From UBA7803 sp049454295 (GTDB taxonomy: Bacteria; Pseudomonadota; Gammaproteobacteria; Pseudomonadales; Azotimanducaceae): a DNA stretch of 64,000 bases. The notes under the pieces are model-generated. The model saw nothing but the letters and a program-made list of their open reading frames with translations. It had not been told where the DNA came from and did no database searches. The translations under genes were made by a program, and so were the position numbers. Shown here piece by piece: positions 42,106 through 51,842 of this stretch. The stretch spans positions 1 through 64,000 of the forward strand of contig JBMTYG010000001.1 in assembly GCA_049454295.1 (NCBI GenBank), written 5' to 3'. Each line of letters opens with the position of its first letter. Within the stretch, counting starts at the first letter, position 1.

Positions 42106-43269
42106 TCAAGATGTCGCGTCGAACAACTCACGGCCGATCAGCATGCGCCGGATTTCGCTCGTCCCCGCCCCGATTTCATACAGCTTGGCATCCCGCAGCA
42201 AACGCCCGGCGGGAAAATCATTGATGTAGCCATTGCCGCCCAGGAGCTGAATGGCGTCGAGCGCTACCGCGGTCGCACGTTCCGCCGCGTAGAGAATGCA
42301 ACCCGCAGCGTCAAACCGCGTGGTACGCCCCGCATCGCACGCCGCGGCCACTGCATAGACGTAAGCGCGCGCCGCGTTCGTGACCGTGTACATATCCGCG
42401 AGCTTGCCCTGCAGGAGCTGGAATGTGCCAATAGGCTGCCCAAACTGATGCCGGGTATGCACGTAGGGCAACACCAGATCGAGACACGCCTGCATGATGC
42501 CGAGCGGACCACCCGCAAGCACCACACGCTCGTAATCCAGCCCACTCATGAGAATGCGCACACCCTGTCCGACGTCACCGAGCACCTGCTGTCGCGAGAC
42601 GCGACAATTATCGAAGATGAGCTCCGCCGTATCTGAGCCGCGCATGCCGAGCTTGTCGAGCTTCCGACCCGCGCTGAAGCCCGGCATTCCTTTCTCGATC
42701 AAAAAAGCCGTAATTCCACGCGCCCCCAATCCGGGATCGACGGTCGCATAGACCACCAGCACATCCGCATCGGGACCGTTGGTGATCCACATCTTGTTAC
42801 CATTCAGCACGAAGTCGTCGCCGTCGGGCTTCGCGCGCAATCGCATACTGACCACATCCGACCCCGCGCCGGGCTCGCTCATGGCAAGCGCCCCCAGCGC
42901 GGTGCCGGCGATCAAACGGGGCAGATAGCGCTCACGCTGCGCGTCCGAACCATAGCGGCGAATCTGGTTCACGCAGAGATTCGAGTGCGCACCGTAGGAA
43001 AGCCCCACCGCCGCCGATGCTCGGCTTAGCTCCTCCATAACGACGCAGTGGGCGAGATAACCCAGACCCGCGCCCCCGAGCTCCGGCTCAACCGTGATAC
43101 CGAGTAACCCCAGCGCACCGAGCTCTGGCCAAAGGTCTCGTGGAAACGTGTTGGTCGCATCGATCTCTGCCGCGCGAGGCGCAATGCGATCCCGAGCAAA
43201 CGCCGCAACCGACGCCCGGAGCGCGTTGACAATCTCGTCATGACCGAAATCAAACTGCAGCATGCTCAC
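42106..43269 (-). CDS. ivd: isovaleryl-CoA dehydrogenase
   Basis: Oxidises isovaleryl-CoA to 3-methylcrotonyl-CoA in leucine breakdown and passes electrons to ETF. The 387-residue protein has AMSEPGAGSDVVSM, MWITNG, and the isovaleryl-specific features: Glu247 in GLDYERVVLAGGPLGI at the helix-G catalytic position and YEIGAGTSEIRR without the common catalytic Glu. Its start overlaps the carboxylase alpha gene by four bases. It is the last of the leucine-catabolic genes here. Confidence 0.93.
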   Translation of the reverse strand: MSMLQFDFGHDEIVNALRASVAAFARDRIAPRAAEIDATNTFPRDLWPELGALGLLGITVEPELGGAGLGYLAHCVVMEELSRASAAVGLSYGAHSNLCVNQIRRYGSDAQRERYLPRLIAGTALGALAMSEPGAGSDVVSMRLRAKPDGDDFVLNGNKMWITNGPDADVLVVYATVDPGLGARGITAFLIEKGMPGFSAGRKLDKLGMRGSDTAELIFDNCRVSRQQVLGDVGQGVRILMSGLDYERVVLAGGPLGIMQACLDLVLPYVHTRHQFGQPIGTFQLLQGKLADMYTVTNAARAYVYAVAAACDAGRTTRFDAAGCILYAAERATAVALDAIQLLGGNGYINDFPAGRLLRDAKLYEIGAGTSEIRRMLIGRELFDATS

Positions 43270-45245
43270 TCCAATGTCTTATCCGCTTCGGCCATGGCCT
43301 CGTCCTCCAGCTGGACGAGCTCCACGCCCTCCTGAACGCGGTCACCCACGTTGCATGCGATCGCCCGAACCCGCCCGCTGCGGGGCGCGCGAAGCCCGTG
43401 CTCCATCTTCATTGCTTCGACCACGATCAGCAGCGCGCCCGCCTCAACCCAGTCGCCGACACCGACAGACACTTCGATGACCTGCCCGGGCATGGGCGCC
43501 AAAACCCGTTCACCGGGCGCCGCGTCATGCAGATCGTGGCGCATTTCTGGTAGCTGCCAGCGCTCGCCACTACCGTCACGAGCGACATGCACCACGCGAC
43601 CCTCGACGCGGACAGCCGCCTCGATCCTGGCCGTTCCAACAAGAATTCGCACACGCTCCCGAGTGCTGCCAAGATCAACCAGTGGCAGCGATTGTCCCTC
43701 GATGACGATCGTCTGCGCCCGGTCCTGAGCCGACTCTGTAAGCAACAGCGTGACACGGTGGTCAGCGCAGATGAGTTCGAACGGAATCGCGGTCCCCTGA
43801 TTGACACGGAAACCATCACTGACACCCCAGGGACCGTCGCCCTGCGCCGCAACTAACAGCGCAACCGCTGCGATCACCGCACCCATCGGGTCGGGTTGGG
43901 GATAGAGCGTGTCCGCAGCGTCTTCGATCAGGCGGGTCGTATACACGCCCTCGCTAAACGCGCGCGTCGCGAGCACCCGTCGAAGGAAGCCAACATTGTG
44001 CTCGATGCCTAACAACTCTGTTTCTGCCAGGGCTTTATCCAGCGCCGCTATCGCCGCGCTGCGATCCGGCCCATGCGCTATGATCTTCGCAAGCATCGGG
44101 TCATAGTGCACCGACACCTCGTCACCACTTTCTATGCCGATATCCGTGCGTATGTCTGTCGGAAACCGCGCGTGGAGCACAGGTCCGCTCGATGGCAGAA
44201 AGCCGCGTAGCGGATTTTCCGCATAAACGCGCGCCTCGACGGCATGGCCATCGCGTTGGATATCATCCTGCGCAATATCCAGCGGGAGACCCGAGGCAAT
44301 GCGTAGCTGCCAGGCAACGAGGTCAAAGCCGGTGATCGCCTCGGTGACAGGATGCTCGACCTGCAGGCGAGTATTCATCTCCAGAAAATGGAACGCGCCA
44401 TCTTGCACGATAAATTCCACCGTGCCCGCGCCTTCGTAGCTAATCGCCTTCGCGACGGCAACGGCCGCCTCCCCCAGTTGTCGGCGCAAGGCGGAGTCGA
44501 TGCCCAACGCGGGCGCTTCTTCGATTACCTTCTGATGCCGGCGCTGTACCGAGCAATCGCGTTCGAAGAGATGCAACGTGTGTCCACGCTTGTCAGAAAG
44601 CACCTGGACTTCGATATGCTTGGGTCGCGTGAGATAGCGTTCAAGCAGCACGGAGTCATCAGCGAAGGCCGCCAGCGCCTCGCGGCGAGCGCCCGCGAGC
44701 GCTGCGCGCACTTCGTCCGCGCTTCTCACCAGGCGCATACCCCGCCCGCCGCCGCCAGCCGACGCCTTTATGAGAAGCGGATAGCCGATTCGATTGGCTT
44801 CGCTGACAAGGCGCTCATCCGACTGATCATCGCCTTCGTAACCGGGCACAACCGGAATACCAGCGCGAGCAACCAGCTGCTTTGCAGCGCGCTTCGAACC
44901 CATGACGCTAATGGCTTCCGGCGATGGGCCGACAAAGGTCACGCCAGAGGCAAGGCAAGCTGCCGCCAGTTCCGCATTCTCGGAGAGAAACCCATAGCCT
45001 GGGTGCAAGGCGTCCGCCCCGCTTGCCCTGGCCGCTGTCATGATCGCGCCGATATTGAGGTAGCTCAGGGATGCCGCGGCCTCGCCAATCCTAATCGCGT
45101 GATCCGCGGTACGGACATGCAGCGCACGGGCGTCCGCGTCGGAATAGACCGCCACGGTGGTCATGCCCAGGGCGCGGGCGCTGCGCATGATGCGACAGGC
45201 GATCTCGCCACGATTGGCGATCAAAAGCGTTCTGATCATGTTCAC
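43266..45245 (-). CDS. mccA: methylcrotonyl-CoA carboxylase, biotin-containing alpha subunit
   Basis: Carboxylates biotin and carries it to the beta subunit, converting 3-methylcrotonyl-CoA to 3-methylglutaconyl-CoA. The 659 residues include the biotin carboxylase domain (LLIANRGEIACRI, KASAGGGGRGMR, ERDCSVQRRHQKVIEEAP, EFIVQDGAFHFLEMNTRLQVEHPVTE), a BT-type linker, and the biotinyl domain with Lys613 in VEAMKMEH. Four-base overlaps join it to both neighbours. The beta partner next door supports methylcrotonyl- over propionyl- or acetyl-CoA carboxylase. Confidence 0.93.
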   Translation of the reverse strand: MNMIRTLLIANRGEIACRIMRSARALGMTTVAVYSDADARALHVRTADHAIRIGEAAASLSYLNIGAIMTAARASGADALHPGYGFLSENAELAAACLASGVTFVGPSPEAISVMGSKRAAKQLVARAGIPVVPGYEGDDQSDERLVSEANRIGYPLLIKASAGGGGRGMRLVRSADEVRAALAGARREALAAFADDSVLLERYLTRPKHIEVQVLSDKRGHTLHLFERDCSVQRRHQKVIEEAPALGIDSALRRQLGEAAVAVAKAISYEGAGTVEFIVQDGAFHFLEMNTRLQVEHPVTEAITGFDLVAWQLRIASGLPLDIAQDDIQRDGHAVEARVYAENPLRGFLPSSGPVLHARFPTDIRTDIGIESGDEVSVHYDPMLAKIIAHGPDRSAAIAALDKALAETELLGIEHNVGFLRRVLATRAFSEGVYTTRLIEDAADTLYPQPDPMGAVIAAVALLVAAQGDGPWGVSDGFRVNQGTAIPFELICADHRVTLLLTESAQDRAQTIVIEGQSLPLVDLGSTRERVRILVGTARIEAAVRVEGRVVHVARDGSGERWQLPEMRHDLHDAAPGERVLAPMPGQVIEVSVGVGDWVEAGALLIVVEAMKMEHGLRAPRSGRVRAIACNVGDRVQEGVELVQLEDEAMAEADKTLE

Positions 45246-46882
45246 ATCCGGAAGATACCGAAGCGGCTCGGTGTGCGGTGCACCTCCGCGTCAGCGCCTT
45301 GGCGCAGCACCGGCTCACGACAGGCGGTCGCGAGACCGAGCGCGAGAACCCGTCGGGTATCGCGCGGATCGATCACACCGTCATCCCATAGCCGCGCGCT
45401 CGCGTAATAGGGGTGACCCTGAGCTTCGTATTGCGCCCGAATCTCATCCATGAAAGCGGTCTGCTCGATCTCCGCCCAGGTCTCTCCACGAGCTGACAAG
45501 CCATCTCTGCGAACCGTCGCCAGGACATGCGCCGCCTGCTCACCACCCATCACGGAGATACGCGCGTTGGGCCACGTCCAGAGCATCCGCGCCCCATACG
45601 CACGGCCGCACATGGCGTAGTTGCCAGCACCGAATGATCCACCGATGACCACCGTGAACTTGGGCACACCCGCACAGGCGACCGCGTTAACCATCTTGGC
45701 ACCATCTTTGGCGATACCCTGGTTTTCGAAGCGGCGGCCCACCATAAAGCCGGAGATGTTCTGCAAGAACAGCAAAGGGATACCGCGCCGATCCGCGAGC
45801 TGCACAAAGTGGGCACCCTTTACCGCTGACTCGGAGAACAAGATCCCGTTATTCGCGAGGATGGCGACGGGGTATCCCTCAATGTGTGCGAAGCCGCAGA
45901 CCAGCGTTTCGCCATAGAGCGCCTTGAACTCGTGAAATTCGGAGCCATCGACAATGCGCGCGATCACCTCACGAACATCGTAGGGCTTACGCGTATCCAT
46001 GGGCAGCACGCCGTAGAGCTCATCCAGCGCGTGGGCCGGCGGCACTGCGGCGCGCCGAGTAACAGTATCGGTGTAGCCGAGGTGGCTGTGCGCGACCACC
46101 TCCCGCGCAAGCTGGAGCGCATGCACGTCATCCGCTGCCAGGTAGTCAGTGACCCCGGACACGCGGCTATGGACGTCACCGCCACCGAGACTTTCCGCAT
46201 CGACCTCTTCGCCGGTCGCCGCTTTGACCAGGGGTGGTCCGCCCAGAAAGATCGTGCCCTGATTGCGCACGATAATGGCCTGGTCGCACATCGCCGGCAC
46301 GTAGGCGCCGCCCGCGGTGCAGGAGCCCATCACCACGGCGATCTGCGGGATGCCGCGCGCCGACAGCTGTGCCTGGTTGTAAAAAATGCGCCCGAAATGA
46401 TCGCGATCCGGGAACACTTCATCCTGTAGCGGCAGAAAAGCACCACCGGAATCGACCAGATAGACGCAGGGCAGGTGATTCTCGAGGGCAATCTCCTGCG
46501 CTCGGAGATGCTTCTTCACCGTGACCGGGTAGTACGTTCCACCCTTCACGGTCGCGTCATTGGCGACGATCATGCAGGGTACGCCGGCGACGCGACCGAT
46601 GCCGGTGATGATGCCACCCGCAGGCAATGGATCATCGTAAAGCCCATGCCCGGCGAATTGGCCCAATTCCAGCAACGGAGCACCGGGGTCAACAAGCGTA
46701 TTCACACGTTCGCGCGGCAGCAGCTTGCCGCGACTGACGTGACGCTCCCGCGAGCGGGCGTCACCGCCAAGGGCAATGCCGGCCACGGTCGCGCGCAGAT
46801 CAGCCGCGAGCGCCGCGTGGTGCGCGTGGTTACGCGCGTAGTCGTCACTGCTGCGGTCAATACGACTCTTGAGCGTGGTCAC
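45242..46882 (-). CDS. mccB: methylcrotonyl-CoA carboxylase, carboxyltransferase beta subunit
   Basis: The 546-residue carboxyltransferase. The GTG start of VTTLKSRIDRSSDDYARN has GGAG six bases upstream and leaves 17 bases after the aminotransferase stop. HVSRGKLLPRERVNTLVDPGAPLLELGQFAGHGLY, VMGSCTAGGAYVPAMCDQAIIV and FMVGRRFENQGIAKDGAKMVNAVACAGVPKFTVVIGGSFGAGNYAM are family signatures with the oxyanion glycines. It is cytoplasmic and forms a hexameric core with the alpha subunit. Confidence 0.94.
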   Translation of the reverse strand: MTTLKSRIDRSSDDYARNHAHHAALAADLRATVAGIALGGDARSRERHVSRGKLLPRERVNTLVDPGAPLLELGQFAGHGLYDDPLPAGGIITGIGRVAGVPCMIVANDATVKGGTYYPVTVKKHLRAQEIALENHLPCVYLVDSGGAFLPLQDEVFPDRDHFGRIFYNQAQLSARGIPQIAVVMGSCTAGGAYVPAMCDQAIIVRNQGTIFLGGPPLVKAATGEEVDAESLGGGDVHSRVSGVTDYLAADDVHALQLAREVVAHSHLGYTDTVTRRAAVPPAHALDELYGVLPMDTRKPYDVREVIARIVDGSEFHEFKALYGETLVCGFAHIEGYPVAILANNGILFSESAVKGAHFVQLADRRGIPLLFLQNISGFMVGRRFENQGIAKDGAKMVNAVACAGVPKFTVVIGGSFGAGNYAMCGRAYGARMLWTWPNARISVMGGEQAAHVLATVRRDGLSARGETWAEIEQTAFMDEIRAQYEAQGHPYYASARLWDDGVIDPRDTRRVLALGLATACREPVLRQGADAEVHRTPSRFGIFRM

Positions 46883-46899
46883 GTGCGTCTCCGTCGAGT

Positions 46900-48288
46900 T
46901 CAGCTGCCGCGGGTTAACCAATCGAGCGTCTCGTCGAGCGCACGGGTTAATTTGGTGAACAGCTCGTCGACCTGCGCGTCCGAGATGATGAGCGGAGGGC
47001 ATAGCGCGAGGGTATCGCCGAGCGCGCGAACAATGAGCCCATTCGCCTCACACCGCGTGGCGCAATAGGCGCCCACCCCGCGTGCGGCTGGAAAGGACTG
47101 CCGGGTCTCCCGATCCGCAACGAGCTCGACCGCACCAATGAGTCCAACACCGCGCGCTTCACCCACCAGCGGATGCGCCCCGAGCGCTGCCAAACGCGCC
47201 TGAAATGGCACCCCTATGCTCGCCGCGTGGCCAAACAGGTCTCGCTCCTCCATGAGCTCGAGCGTGCGCAGCGCGACGGCGGCGCAAACTGGATGCCCCG
47301 AATAGGTAAAGCCGTGACCGAATGTCCCGACCACGCCACTCTGCTCGGCGACCGCCGCATACAGTCGCTCGGGCACCATCACCGCGCTGAGCGGAAGGTA
47401 CGCAGAAGAGATCGCCTTGGCGAGGGTCATGGTATCCGGGACGATCCCCAGGGTTTCTGCGCCGAACGGTCGCCCAGTACGTCCGAAACCACAAATGACC
47501 TCATCATCAATGAACAGTATGTCGTGTTGCGCGAGCACCGCCTGCACCCGGGGGTAATAACCGGCGGGCGGCACGATGACACCGCCCGCACCGAGCACAG
47601 GCTCGGCAATGAACGCCGCAATGGTGTCGCCACCCTCACGGGCAATCAGCGCTTCGAGGTTCGCGACCAGTCGGTCAAGAAACGCCGCTTCCGATTCCCC
47701 GGGCAGCGCCCCGCGGTAGTAGTGCGGGCAATCCGTGTGCAGGATGCCGGCAATGGGCAGATCGAAATGGGCGTGGAACGCAGGCAGACCAGTGAGAGAG
47801 CCGGAGGCGACGGTGACACCGTGATAGCCCCGGTGGCGGCTGATGATTTTCTTTTTCTCAGGCTTCCCAATCGCGTTGTGGTAGTACCACATGAGCTTGA
47901 TCTGCGTGTCGTTGGCATCACTGCCGGACAGACCGAAGAACACTCGGGGCAGATCGAATGGCACGAGCCCCGCGAGCCGCTCGGCCAGGCGAATACTCGG
48001 CTCGTTGCTGCGGCCGGCAAACAGCTGTGAGTAGGACAGCTTGCGCATCTGCTCAGCCGCCACCCGAACCAGCTCCTCTTCGCCATAGCCAAGCGCGGTG
48101 CACCAAAGCCCCGCCATTCCCTCGAGGTACTGGCGCCCCTCACTGTCCCAAACATAGACACCGGCCGCGTGATCGATAATGCGCGGACCCACAGACTGAT
48201 GAACCTTGAGATTGGTAGTCGGGTGCAGAACATGCCGCAGATCGAGCGCGGCCAAGGCCTGCGCCTCGTTGTGCAATGGGTTTGCCAT
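46900..48288 (-). CDS. class III (omega) aminotransferase
   Basis: A PLP-dependent class III aminotransferase of 462 residues. It has VWDSEGRQYLEGMAGLWC, FFGLSGSDANDTQIKL, RHRGYHGVTVASGSLTG, IDDEVICGFGRTG and the PLP lysine in TLAKAISSAYLPLSAV. This is the pattern of omega-amino acid or putrescine/pyruvate transaminases. It is the first gene of the run leading to mccB, mccA and ivd. Leucine deamination normally uses a class IV enzyme, so a role in the same pathway is not assured; beta-alanine or diamine use is as likely. Confidence 0.9.
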   Translation of the reverse strand: MANPLHNEAQALAALDLRHVLHPTTNLKVHQSVGPRIIDHAAGVYVWDSEGRQYLEGMAGLWCTALGYGEEELVRVAAEQMRKLSYSQLFAGRSNEPSIRLAERLAGLVPFDLPRVFFGLSGSDANDTQIKLMWYYHNAIGKPEKKKIISRHRGYHGVTVASGSLTGLPAFHAHFDLPIAGILHTDCPHYYRGALPGESEAAFLDRLVANLEALIAREGGDTIAAFIAEPVLGAGGVIVPPAGYYPRVQAVLAQHDILFIDDEVICGFGRTGRPFGAETLGIVPDTMTLAKAISSAYLPLSAVMVPERLYAAVAEQSGVVGTFGHGFTYSGHPVCAAVALRTLELMEERDLFGHAASIGVPFQARLAALGAHPLVGEARGVGLIGAVELVADRETRQSFPAARGVGAYCATRCEANGLIVRALGDTLALCPPLIISDAQVDELFTKLTRALDETLDWLTRGS

Positions 48289-48372
48289 CTCCGACCTCCC
48301 GTCTCGGAACGCGCTCCGACGCTACCCGAAGGTTACCGGGCAGGCAATGCGCCGCAGCCGCCTGTCGCCGGA

Positions 48373-49431
48373 TTAGTCGCGGTAGACGCGCTCGAGCCGA
48401 GGACCGAGCCGGGTGAGGAGCTCGTAGGAAATCGTGCCCGCCTGCACGGCGAGCTCGTCGATCGAATGCTCGGCACCAAATACTTCGACCCAGTCACCGG
48501 CTGCAAGCGGATGCGCGCCCACATCCACCACGGTGAGATCCATGGAGATGCGACCCACCATAGGCAAGCGCGCGCCGCGCCAAACGACCACCCCTCGGTT
48601 GGATAGCGATCGCAGCAATCCATCTGCATAGCCAATGCCAAGCGTCGCCAGCCGAGTGGCCGTTCCTGTCGAGTATGTGCCGCCATAGCCCACGGGACTG
48701 CCAGCCGGCACTGACCGCACCTGCAGCACCTCGGCTTCGAGCGTCACCACCGGTCGCAGCGCGCCCCCAGACGCCTCCTCGCGGGTCGAACCATAAAATG
48801 GGTTGCCGCCATACAAGCCAATGCCGGGGCGCACCAGATCGCCGACGGCATCCGGGCAGGACAACGTGCCGGCGGAGTTGCAGAGACTCACCGGAACACC
48901 CGGGAAGCGCGTTGCTACCGTTGCGAACCGTTCCAGCTGCAGTGCGGTGAAGGGATGCCCGGGTTCATCAGCCCGAGCCAGATGCGTCATCAGAAGGACC
49001 AACGCGAGGCCGCGACACTGACTCGGGTTCAGCGTCGTATCGAAGCCACGGCGCTGCATGCCCGTGTCGACGTGGACCGCTGCCGGAGCACCCGGCGCCG
49101 CGGACTGCCACAGGCCGATCTCGGTTAGGTCGTTAAGCACCGGAGCGAGCCCCGCTCCCTGCAAAACGTGGACGGTCTCCCCGTTGACCCCATCGAGCAC
49201 AAAAATGCGGGCGCGCGGCAACACTGCGCGCAGGGCAACGCCCTCTCCCGCCGTGGCGACAAAGAACGTTCGACAGCCTTCGGCCCAAAGCCGCCGAGAA
49301 ATCCGTTCAGCACCCAGCCCGTAGGCATCCGCCTTCACCACGGCAGCGCAGTTCGCCGCGCCCGCCGCTGCGACGAACACCGCGTAGTTCGCGGCCAGAG
49401 CATTCAGGTCGATGACAAGCCGGGCGCTCAC
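48373..49431 (-). CDS. alr: alanine racemase
   Basis: Makes D-alanine for peptidoglycan with PLP. The 352-residue protein has the PLP lysine in CAAVVKADAYGLGAERI (near residue 33) and the opposing catalytic Tyr in GIGYADGLLRSL. MVGRISMDLTVVDVG is the usual C-domain signature. The start is a GTG reached after the reading TGATTGGTG, so the cytochrome stop and the first codons nearly touch; the preceding TTG is an alternative. It follows cytochrome c4 and is likely co-transcribed. Confidence 0.94.
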   Translation of the reverse strand: MSARLVIDLNALAANYAVFVAAAGAANCAAVVKADAYGLGAERISRRLWAEGCRTFFVATAGEGVALRAVLPRARIFVLDGVNGETVHVLQGAGLAPVLNDLTEIGLWQSAAPGAPAAVHVDTGMQRRGFDTTLNPSQCRGLALVLLMTHLARADEPGHPFTALQLERFATVATRFPGVPVSLCNSAGTLSCPDAVGDLVRPGIGLYGGNPFYGSTREEASGGALRPVVTLEAEVLQVRSVPAGSPVGYGGTYSTGTATRLATLGIGYADGLLRSLSNRGVVVWRGARLPMVGRISMDLTVVDVGAHPLAAGDWVEVFGAEHSIDELAVQAGTISYELLTRLGPRLERVYRD

Positions 49432-49434
49432 CAA

Positions 49435-50079
49435 TCAACGCAGGGAGTTGATGTATGCCACCACGTCGTTGACGGCCTGGTCCGAAGCCAACGTCGCCGC
49501 CATGGGCTTCATCTGGACACCATAGGTGTCTTTCGGATCGTATCCACGCAGCCCCTGGCGATAGTTCTTGAGCTGACGCACCAGATACCAGTCATCTTGT
49601 CCAGCCAGACGCGGACCACCGAGCGCCTCGTTGCCTTTGCCGTCAGCACCATGGCAAGCCGCGCACACGGTGTACGCGGTCTTGCCCGCAGCCACGTCGC
49701 CCGTGATGGTGGGGGCATTGGGCTTGTCTGGCAGCGTGGCAATGTACGCGATCAGATTGTCGAGCGCCGCCGGCGCGGAGACCGCTTGCGCCATCGGCCG
49801 CATCTGCGCGCCATGCACATCACCCGGGGCCGTGCCCCGCAGTCCGGCGCGAAAAGCGTCCATTTGACGTCTCACATACCAGCCTGCCTGACCCGCCAAA
49901 CGCGGCGCATTCATCGCTGGATTACCCTGGCCTTCCGCGCCATGACAAGCCGCGCAAATCGCGTAGGCGGTCTTGCCCGCCGCGGGATCGGCAGCCATTC
50001 CCGGCAAGGAAATCAACAGGCCCAATGCCATCAGCCACCCGGCCGCCAGTGCAGCAAAGCGATTTCGGGGCGCACTCAT
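49435..50079 (-). CDS. cytochrome c4-type dihaem c cytochrome
   Basis: A 214-residue exported protein from the ATG of MSAPRNRFAA, which has GAGGAG five bases upstream. The signal peptide ends in LPGMAAD. Two similar halves each carry CAACHG as a haem site (ICAACHGAEGQGNPAMNAPRLAGQ and VCAACHGADGKGNEALGGPRLAGQ) and a Met ligand (QMRPMA, QMKPMA). The double-domain layout is that of cytochrome c4, which feeds electrons to terminal oxidases in the periplasm. It lies between an unknown gene and alr. Confidence 0.92.
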   Translation of the reverse strand: MSAPRNRFAALAAGWLMALGLLISLPGMAADPAAGKTAYAICAACHGAEGQGNPAMNAPRLAGQAGWYVRRQMDAFRAGLRGTAPGDVHGAQMRPMAQAVSAPAALDNLIAYIATLPDKPNAPTITGDVAAGKTAYTVCAACHGADGKGNEALGGPRLAGQDDWYLVRQLKNYRQGLRGYDPKDTYGVQMKPMAATLASDQAVNDVVAYINSLR

Positions 50080-50139
50080 GAAAGCTCCTCGAGGGGAATC
50101 AGGGGGCGACATGGTAGACGAGCTGGAGTGCAATCTCGA

Positions 50140-50961
50140 TCAGGGTGACGGCACGACGCCCAAAATCCAACCTTCGAACTCAGCCACCGCGCGCTCTGTG
50201 TCGGACAGCGGTGGATGGAAGAGCCGGTCAAGTTGGTCATTGCGATCGGCCCGACCCAGCCAGGCCGCTATGCTGTAGGCATCATGCTGGTCCTGAGTTC
50301 GATTGCCCTTGGCATAGAGCGGACTCCAGAGCGCGGGGTAGGCTTCGACAATGACCGAGCGGCCCGGCGCAATATCCCAACCATCAAACGGCCAGAACTG
50401 CACCACGGGCCCCAACTGAAGTCGCAGGTAGCGCAGCCACGGGATACCGGCGTGGGTCGACTTGGCCACCGATCCCTGCACGTCGAAGTGGAACACGGAT
50501 TTGGCGCGACGGGTTGCGACCTCAGTCAGACGGCGCCAGCGCGCGTCGCCCGAACGCGCGGCACCAGCCCCGAGAACGCCGTCCCGCACGAAGTCGACAT
50601 ACACATCATCACCGTCGGTGGGCCAGTGCGCGTGGAAATCCTCGAGGAACAGCGCCCAGTCCTGGGGCACGCCGTGGGTTTCGAAATAGCGCTTGGGAAA
50701 TGAGAACCCGTGGTCGATCCCTACCAGTGTAGGCAGGTCCTCAAGCAGACGATCCTTCAACCATGCCGCAATCCCCCGGCGCGACCAATACTTGCGCCGC
50801 CCAGGCGGGGGCAACACTTCGACGGGTTCGGTTTCGCCGAACTTCCCGTCGCCAGCATGATCCCCCCCAGGTCCCATGAAGACGCGCAGCCCGCTTAAGC
50901 TCGAGGTCGGCGTCGCGGCGCCCGAATAATCGATGCCGATGATGCGGGCGAAGCGTGGCAC
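50140..50961 (-). CDS. conserved-looking protein with RNase-H-like features, unknown function
   Basis: A 273-residue soluble protein with a GTG start. It has an N-terminal GIDYSGA, later VGIDHGFSFP, SVFHFDVQGSVAKSTHAGIPWLRYLR, VIVEAYPALW and a C-terminal DQHDAYSIAAWL. Acidic residues at the ends of predicted strands and in the last helix resemble an RNase-H-like fold of the DUF429 type (predicted nucleases). I do not recognise the exact family. It starts 11 bases after the stop of the coiled-coil gene, so the two are probably one unit. Confidence 0.62.
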   Translation of the reverse strand: MPRFARIIGIDYSGAATPTSSLSGLRVFMGPGGDHAGDGKFGETEPVEVLPPPGRRKYWSRRGIAAWLKDRLLEDLPTLVGIDHGFSFPKRYFETHGVPQDWALFLEDFHAHWPTDGDDVYVDFVRDGVLGAGAARSGDARWRRLTEVATRRAKSVFHFDVQGSVAKSTHAGIPWLRYLRLQLGPVVQFWPFDGWDIAPGRSVIVEAYPALWSPLYAKGNRTQDQHDAYSIAAWLGRADRNDQLDRLFHPPLSDTERAVAEFEGWILGVVPSP

Positions 50962-50972
50962 GGCGAACGCCT

Positions 50973-51671
50973 TCAGGCTCGACGCGACACCTTGACGTCG
51001 AATGGATGGTTAAGGCGGGAGGGAGCCCAAGCAGGCGCGGCAGCAGCCTGATCTTCCGCCTGACGAGTCCGCAGCTCGGATGCCTTGAGCGCCTGACCCA
51101 GCCCCTGAATCAGCGCCTTCTGCTGCTGCAGAGCCGCTTCCAGGCGAGCGATTTTACCCGACTGGTCCGCAATCTCGCGCACCAGCGCGGCTTCACGTTC
51201 CTCCATTGCCGTCGATCGTTGACGCAGCTCTTCCACGGTTGCAGCCGCCGTCGCCGCCGCCTCCGCGAGCCGGGTCTCCACAGCACGCCGCTCCTCGCGC
51301 TCGCGCAGGGCTTCGAGCTCGGCGCGACTGCGGGCGGCGTCCGCTGTGGCGTAAGCGCCCTGCACACGACGATTCTGTTCGCGGCTTCGCTCGGCAACAG
51401 CCTCCAGCGTTTCGCACTCGGCGCGCAGGGTATCGATCTGCTGCTGCAGCCCGTCCTCGCGATCGGACCGCGCAGTATGCGCCGCGGCTAGCTCGCGTTC
51501 GCGTTCACGCACCTGAGCCAACAGACCCCACGCTTGATTACGCCAGTACACCAGCCCTTGTTCGAGCGCTGACGGCGTACGCGCACTCTCAGCAGCCCCG
51601 GGCGAGGTCTGGTTTCGGCGGGCGGGCCCTACCTGCGGGGCGTCTTTGCGAATCCTTCCATGCGTCTTCAT
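50973..51671 (-). CDS. coiled-coil protein, unknown function
   Basis: A 232-residue Glu/Ala/Arg/Gln-rich protein from an ATG with AAGGAG seven bases upstream. Residues about 38-210 form a nearly unbroken coiled coil (VRERERELAAAHTARSDRE, LRAECETLEAVAERSREQNRR, EREERRAVETRLAEAAATAAATVEELRQ). The N-terminal 35 residues are basic and disordered-looking. There is no signal peptide or membrane helix. Scaffold or filament-like roles are possible. It diverges from htpX and lies before the RNase-H-like gene. I name no function. Confidence 0.7.
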   Translation of the reverse strand: MKTHGRIRKDAPQVGPARRNQTSPGAAESARTPSALEQGLVYWRNQAWGLLAQVRERERELAAAHTARSDREDGLQQQIDTLRAECETLEAVAERSREQNRRVQGAYATADAARSRAELEALREREERRAVETRLAEAAATAAATVEELRQRSTAMEEREAALVREIADQSGKIARLEAALQQQKALIQGLGQALKASELRTRQAEDQAAAAPAWAPSRLNHPFDVKVSRRA

Positions 51672-51842
51672 GACCACACTCCTTGTGGGCGCTCACGCGA
51701 TTGCGACTGACGACACACTGTAGACACAATCGCTTGCATGATCTGTCTGCGAAACCGCGCAGAATGTTCGCCACATGTAAGAGCCGATGAACCCGAGCGC
51801 GGAACATCGGTCAAAGCCGTCTACTTGGGAGAAATGACGACC

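Noticed and set aside
44352..45407. A 351-codon open frame opposite mccA/mccB
   Set aside because: It spans the junction of two well-supported overlapping genes and has no motif of its own.
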